Shown: one piece after another, positions 58,584 to 64,000 of the stretch
Position numbering within the stretch: the first letter of the stretch is position 1
How the letters are laid out: each line of letters opens with the position of its first letter
Assembly: GCA_964017195.1 (NCBI GenBank)
Contig: OZ024892.1
Coordinates: forward strand, 10,276,866 to 10,340,865
Length of the DNA stretch: 64,000 nt
Reading direction: 5' to 3'
DNA from: Siderastrea radians
Lineage: Eukaryota; Cnidaria; Anthozoa; Scleractinia; Rhizangiidae
Translations under genes and position numbers: made by a program
Notes under the pieces: model-generated
Databases searched by the model: none
The model's input: the letters and a program-made list of their open reading frames with translations, nothing else
What the model was told of the DNA's origin: nothing

Positions 58584-61472
58584 CTGTAATGATAAGTAAC
58601 AAAATCAAGCTGGTGATTTATTGGCCACTTTTTCCCCAACAAAAAGACTTGGTCGGCCACCATTGGGGACGAGCGTTTCTGGAAATGAATATCACGCCAT
58701 TTCCAGACATCTCAGTCCTTGTTAGAACTGGAAAACCCGCCTCTATATTTGGCACGTCATAACTCGGAAATTTTGACTAGTACAATACGGAAAAGTGAAT
58801 TTCGCTCCGGTTAGGTTAATTAGAGGGTATTTGACTTTTTTGGACGTTACGGGTGTCTGTAGAGGTTCATATGTTTCTCTTCTGACGCGTTTTGACGTCA
58901 ACAGGTCAAGCCACAGAACAACATAGGACTTCGGTTACCGACTGAAACCGTGCGATTACGTACTTGTTCCTAAATATCCCAGGGCTAAATTGTAACAGAA
59001 ATTCAATTGGATCTTAGTGGAATGAACAACCCTGAAAAAGTGAAATACAGCGGTTTAGTTGTTACCTTGCCATGCCTCCACTAACTTTTGTTAAAGTGCT
59101 CAAACATCTCACCTGGGCTTATTCTTACTTGCCGAAGACGCGGCATTCCGACCATAAACAGCTCTCTGTTGCCCACAAATCCTTCATCGTAGTCAAACAT
59201 CCATCCATTGTACCATCTCGTATCATACAGGGCTGGAAGGAGCTGACTCTGCATCCACCTCCAAAAGGATGAAATGTTTCTGCCCTTAAGTGAATCAAAC
59301 AATGAACAGGTTAGCTTTTAAGCCCCAAGAAATACGTAAGTAGCCAGAGCCAGCCGGGAGACCTCACGATCAGAGGCCAGTCTTGGATGCTGCATCTAAT
59401 TGGTTAGAACTACATACCTCTGCTTTGCTTTCATTCCATTAGATATACCCAATGGGAACAAAAAACATCTTGAGTCAGTTCTACAGTTGAAACAGCACAG
59501 GCAATGTGTCCTTCGATTGACCATAATACATTTTAGACGTGCTTTGATCAAATTTCACGCGCCATACTGAAGCATGGCCGTTTTGATAGATTTCCTTAAC
59601 AAAAGATATATAAATGCCTGCATACCCTTGCTTGGGTTCACATAACCCTTGAATTGGCACTCACCAGACTTCCTCGAGCGTTCGCGTCAGGTTATGTAAA
59701 CATGTGCTCTTTTAATCTTACCTTAAAATTTTTAAAAGCATCCTCCATCGAGTTGGTCAGCACATATCGCGTAACTCCGCGATTTCCATAGCAAACGATC
59801 ATCAACAGCATCACAAACATTACAAAAACTGTCACCTCAGCGAGAACCTTGTACATTCCTTGAACTTTAGCTCTAAAGTCCCTCGCTTTCTCTAGTTCCT
59901 CTCCCTGGGGCGGCCCAGTCACGGTTTTATTATGACGGTCCTCCTTCTTGAAAGTAACACCGTAAACCTTCTCACGCTCTGGTGGCTTTTTGATAATGAG
60001 TGACAGCAGAGAAGCCAGAAGAATGACTTTGATTGGCTGGGATACAAAAACATCTTGAATGAATGACACCGTGATTGAAGTAAGCCATTGATTCGATGTT
60101 TCTTTACCCCACATCATGCTGTAGAACACGATGAAAGCTGCTGCAGTCAGAGAGGTCAAAATACACAACGCCCAACCGATGTAAACAAAGAAATGCGGCA
60201 GGCAACCCGGAGCTTTCTCTTCAATTTCTTCAAGTCTCACTTTGTACACGTGTTCCTGCGATTTTGGCTTTGTGTTTCTGAAAATCATCACCACTAACAC
60301 GTTGATCGGAATCGCGATCAAACTGCTCTGAATGCCTATCTTAATTTGCGTCCAGCTCAGCTTTAAAGGACCGACCTGGAAGGAGTCTTTCGGGGATGCG
60401 CCGAAATTGTAAAACATGGCATTGGTAACCATGGCAGTGAACAACACTGATAGGCAGCACGATAACCGCTGACATCGCGTGAACGAGACATGAGGAGGCC
60501 TGGTAAACACAGACAACCATAAATGACCATCACCCAGGCTCCTCGCAGTCCTAAAAACGAACAAGTTCTTAAATTTTGCAAGGTCCTTTTTGTCCGCGGC
60601 ATTGATTTCAAACTCAATCTCCCCTGAGCCTTTCTCTAGTGCAAGCCATCGGTTGGCGAGAAAATACCATTTGTCCCCAGTGTTGGAATCTTCTATTTCC
60701 ACTTGCTGTAAGAACCATGCAGGACTCTCACCGCTGTTGTCATGCCAGATAAGTATCTTAAACAGTCGGCCCAGTGAGCTAGGTAGCGTGAAAGTAAAGC
60801 TATTCACGCTTCCACGTGCAAATAATATCCTCCTGGCGTTTGAATCTGACAGTAAGATGGGACCGCTGCAGCCCTCCTCACCGTAAAGCACAATCCCCAC
60901 GTTGGCTGTTGTTCCTTGGTTTCTCCACATTCCTGTCTGCACGTGCAACTTGTAGACACACCCACTTGAGTAAACATTGTCGCTCAAGTACACATTACCC
61001 ACCACCTGCCAAAAAATGAGAACGCACGATAAACTGGTCGAACCACTACTTAGGTCTTCTTTCAGTGAGAGTCCCCTAGTTCTGATTCCGACCAGACATG
61101 TATAATACCATGCAATGGTAACGAAACACATATTCACTAAAAGTAGGCAAAGCAAAAATTCAAGTTGTAAGGGTCGCAAACGTGACTTCCTCGTAGAAGA
61201 TAGTGTAGTGGAAATGTCCAACTGCAAGAATAAAAATTCCCACTCACTTAATTATTACCTATCGCCATGATACAACACCCCTACTTCTCCCAATGGTGGA
61301 AGAACCCATAAGAAATCACGCCTAACCAGTTATAGCTGAGCCTAGGGTACATTCAGCATTTTTTTCACGAAATCGACTTTTACAGGAGCCCATAGCCAAA
61401 GAGGCGCCCATCGCAGAGTTGTCTGACTTCATGGCAACAAAAATAAGTAATAAAAATAATGACGACGACAAC

Positions 61473-61551
<79 letters not shown>

Positions 61552-63143
61552 TGCTTGCTCATATACAGGGGCTGTCTATATAATAACAGCTGATAGCCTG
61601 TTGGTAGGAAGCCAATCAGAGCGTGCGTTTGCTCACTGCTTCTATAATAATTTAAGATATACAGAGTCCTTGCAAGGGCAAATCGTCTTTCAAATCGTTA
61701 AAAAAATCAAGTGGACCTAGCCGTCGTATTTCTTTTGTTAGGTTATTAAAGCAACAATGTTAAATCCTCTCTCACCTTCATTTCGTCAATCTTGTCTGCT
61801 TTTTGGGCAAAAACCAGCCCCAAGACGTAGGCACCAAATATGGAACACACAGTCGCCAACACAACAAAGTTCCCACTCTCTCCCAGCCGCCCAAACTCGG
61901 CGAACACTTTGTCAAAGTCGATCGGATTTGGCGCTACAAAGAAATCTCCACCAAACGCGGACAGATGTGTACACAAGCAGTGTAGACTTTCGGAGTTTGT
62001 TTTAGGTCCGATCTGAATTCATGAAGAAAAGGAGAAAGTCCGTACAGTGAAGAAAGTTGATTTGCATATGTTACTTTATTAGAGCAGATTGATAAGTTTG
62101 AATTTGCACCTCAAGCATCCCTAAGCAAGTTGAAATCGTACAAGGGTACATTGTAAATCGGCAGCTAGCTTATCTTCAAAGTAGGATATGTCTCCTCCGT
62201 TCGACCGAGTTAAGGAAATTATCTCTTTGTCAGTGTTACGAAAGTGAAAGTTTGTAAATAATAATTGAATATTTGCGTTTACAATTACAATTTTGGCAAT
62301 TTGTTATGGTTTATAGTTGTTTTTTTTTAATTATTCCTAATAATGGGTGCATCGTACGTTAAACAATTTATCACACACTCCAAAATATGAATTACTCACC
62401 GAACATCCTTCATTGGTCCAAGCTTGCTTCTTCTCAGACCAATACAAACAGCTCGTCACCGTCACCGAAACTGTGTAGTTTACATCAGTGCTCGCGTTAT
62501 ACTGCGGAATAATGATCTTTGCTGTTGGGGGAGGGGTGGTTGGAGGATCTTTCACACCGATACAAGAGCGCTTTTGACGACCGCCGTGGCCTCCACACGA
62601 TCGAGCAACTCTGCCACGCGTTTTGTCAATTTTATTGGCAGCAAACATAATCCCAATATAGTGAACTCCTGTTTTTCCTGTGACGTCACTAGTTATTGAA
62701 AACTCATAAGGGTTATCACTGCAGTTGTGGTACCCAGTGCCTTTGGAGTCCGCGACACAAGTCGAGAAATCTGGGACTCGAGTTCTGTATTGGTAATCAA
62801 TCGGTGTCGGTTTCTTTTGTGCCCTGACGAAAACTTCAAAGAACTGACCATGTTCGGGTTTTATTTCGCAGAATACGATGGAATTCACCGAAGGAATGTC
62901 AATTCGATGATAGCGTATGTTGCTAGAGCCATTACTGGGTTTTGCGAAATACTTTGCCTGGGATCTATTTCCGCTTTTTTCGTCTGGTCGAGTTACTGGT
63001 ATGAATAGCTCTACTGGATCCTTAAGGCCAGAGATCTCAAGTGATGTGCCATCACCTCTCTTTAAACTGAAATCCACCACTGATGATTGGATGCCTTTGG
63101 CACTCTCGTCCCAAGTGAATGGATTCTTGTTAAATGAAGTCAT
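56926..63143 (-). CDS. Gene C: polycystin-1-like protein (5' end unresolved)
   Basis: Exons 63143-62400, 62012-61776, 61005-59722, 59284-59113 and 58583-56926 join in phase to 1364 codons plus stop. Order: GAIN-like region with RQKRSC motif, GPS (CLCTHLS), TM1, PLAT domain, TM2-6, TOP domain, TM7-11 with pore and cytoplasmic tail. It is closer to gene B than to gene A by the RQKRSC motif and the GPS. The first exon here starts with ATG exactly at an acceptor (CTGCCAG|ATG), but the resulting protein would lack a signal peptide, so earlier exons probably lie beyond 64000. Tandem with gene B, same strand, 5.6 kb apart. Confidence 0.86.
58584..59112 (-). other. Gene C intron
   Basis: Nothing recognised. 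Confidence 0.4.
59113..59284 (-). CDS. Gene C exon: linker into polycystin domain
   Basis: 57 codons plus one base, acceptor CACTTAAG. FWRWMQSQLLPALYD...GMPRLRQVRISP, with a standard GT donor at the position where gene B uses GC. Confidence 0.9.
59285..59721 (-). other. Gene C intron
   Basis: Nothing recognised. Confidence 0.4.
59722..61005 (-). CDS. Gene C exon: PLAT domain and five membrane spans
   Basis: 428 codons, phase 0 to 0, acceptor TTTTGGCAG. QTGMWRNQGTTANVGIVLYG, FTLPSSLGRLFKILIWHDNS and ANRWLALEKGSGEIEF form PLAT. Five spans follow, including CCLSVLFTAMVTNAMF and FVMFVMLLMIVCYG. Confidence 0.93.
61006..61775 (-). other. Gene C intron with (GAT)n microsatellite
   Basis: The run at 61471-61551 is about 27 uninterrupted GAT units on the plus strand. 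It is read as poly-Ile on the other strand, which is not a gene. Upstream sequence stays open in the PLAT frame but precedes a good acceptor, so it is intronic. Confidence 0.75.
61471..61551 (+). repeat. (GAT)n microsatellite
   Basis: Perfect trinucleotide run, likely polymorphic in length. Confidence 0.95.
61776..62012 (-). CDS. Gene C exon: GPS and first membrane span
   Basis: 79 codons. LHCLCTHLSAFGGDFFVAPN with HL|S, then FVVLATVCSIFGAYVLGLVF and AQKADKIDEMK. Collinear with the B exon without gaps. Confidence 0.93.
62013..62399 (-). other. Gene C intron
   Basis: AT-rich, nothing recognised. Confidence 0.4.
62400..63143 (-). CDS. Gene C exon: GAIN-like region
   Basis: 248 codons, phase 0 to 0. 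NKNPFTWDESA near the start, GRQKRSCIGVKDPPTTPPPT in the middle and SCLYWSEKKQAWTNEGCS at the end, as in gene B. Confidence 0.9.
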
Positions 63144-64000
63144 CTGGCAGAAAACAAATCAGTGGCTTTCAATATGTTTGAATAAGAAAAAGGTAGTAAA
63201 TTTTAAGCTTTGTCAAGTGCAAAGTAAGTGATCTTCAGTTTGTCACGAGCTTGTTACTACGGAGATAGGAAACTTTGACCCGTGTCAAACGTCCGTGCGA
63301 TAACAGTAAGTTTTACACTTGTATTTGAATTAAAATCGGCTCGTGAAAAGTTCGACGCTCAAGGCGAGCCTACCTCTAACGGTAGTCAAACCCATGATTG
63401 TTCTTAAACAAGTCGAATGATCTAACCTGCGAGCTTCAGAAAGACAAGTAATGTGTTTGCCTGCCAATAGGGAACTTAAGCTCAGACGTTCCTGAGCCAC
63501 GGACAGCAATTGGAAGTTTAATATTTTATTTTGGTGCTATTCAACGCCATCATGTCCGTAATGACACCAAAAAAAAAAGAGTTTCCCAGCCTTTTGAAAG
63601 GGGCAAAAGCAAACCAACGAAAGAGGTCATTCAACTTACGGTAGACGTCTGTGGCTTAATATAGTCCCTAATCGTATCTATAACAAAATGCTCGATTGTG
63701 ATTGGTTCTCCGTGCCCCTATTTGACACGTAATTGAAGGATGATCACGTGGGTGTCCAATTACAGCTGTCCAATTTGAATTAGTTGTAATTGGATAGCTT
63801 TAAGCGGACAGTTACACTGCGCGCGCGTCAATCAGGTGCACTGAAATGGGTTCTTTTTGTAGCTGTTTCTCCACTGCCTGCAAAACTGATAATTAAAAAT
63901 ATATCCCCGAAGGGCACGTAGATTTTCTAATCTTCCGTTTTGATATAGATACGATTAATTGGTAACTGGACTTCCTGTCTTACAATTCAAGGATAATCGT
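63144..64000. other. Region upstream of gene C exon (window edge)
   Basis: No exon matching the A and B exons for the preceding region was found. An antisense tRNA-like fragment lies at 63375-63430, and the last 60 bases match the dispersed repeat at 43627-43690. A donor-like ACC|GTAAGT on the minus strand at 63639 ends a short open stretch, but that stretch overlaps a dispersed repeat. Confidence 0.45.

Noticed and set aside
61380..61562. Open frame of 60 codons, poly-Ile
   Set aside because: It reads through a (GAT)n microsatellite on the opposite strand.
63640..63715. Possible gene C exon ending TIRDYIKPQTST before GTAAGT
   Set aside because: The segment overlaps a dispersed repeat (TTGTTATAGATACGATTA, also at 43620), and no homologue in A or B ends this way.
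1..64000. CRISPR arrays, operons, bacterial promoters or ribosome binding sites
   Set aside because: The tandem repeats seen are microsatellites or transposon parts, and the genes are intron-containing eukaryotic genes.

Overview
The window is animal nuclear DNA. It has multi-exon genes with GT-AG introns, AT-rich introns packed with SINEs and short inverted-repeat elements, and no bacterial or viral gene organisation. The dispersed repeats and the polycystin-1-like genes with REJ, GPS and PLAT modules fit an anthozoan cnidarian, most likely a stony coral. That placement is inference from sequence recognition, not a database result.

The main content is a cluster of three paralogous polycystin-1-like (PKD1L/PKDREJ-type) genes. 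Gene A (+, about 700-20511) lacks its 5' part, which lies left of the window. Gene B (-, 51344 down to 29787) appears complete: 18 exons, about 2418 residues. It has a signal peptide, an N-terminal discoidin (F5/8 type C) domain, a REJ region, a GAIN/GPS-like region, a PLAT domain and a polycystin cation channel. Gene C (-, 63143 down to 56926) contains the GAIN-to-channel half; its 5' part is either beyond the right edge or missing. Genes A and B converge, and B and C are tandem. Exon phases agree along all three: phase 0 before and after the GPS/TM1 exon and the PLAT exon, then phase 1 into the final channel exon. I checked every splice junction listed against reading phase, and the joined lengths are whole numbers of codons (5073, 7257 and 4095 bases with stop).

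Region by region: 1-20511 is gene A, with introns holding a SINE, a Penelope-like GIY-YIG fragment, a pogo-like MITE and several inverted-repeat elements. 20961-22758 is a long-TIR element with a nested LINE fragment. 22899-28003 is a 5.1 kb fold-back element with about 1 kb arms flanked by TTAA. 28241-29388 holds two short inverted-repeat elements. 29527-29782 is a decayed tandem copy of the 3' end of gene B. 29787-51344 is gene B, including two alternative signal-peptide first exons. 51345-56925 is intergenic and repeat-bearing. 56926-63143 is gene C, and 63144-64000 shows no confident exon.

By family knowledge, these proteins sit in the plasma membrane or cilium. They carry a large extracellular adhesion/sensing part that may self-cleave at the GPS, eleven membrane spans, an intracellular PLAT domain between the first and second spans, and a TRPP-like channel module. 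A discoidin domain on gene B suggests carbohydrate, lipid or matrix binding. The role in the animal (fertilisation, mechanosensation or chemosensation) cannot be decided from the sequence.
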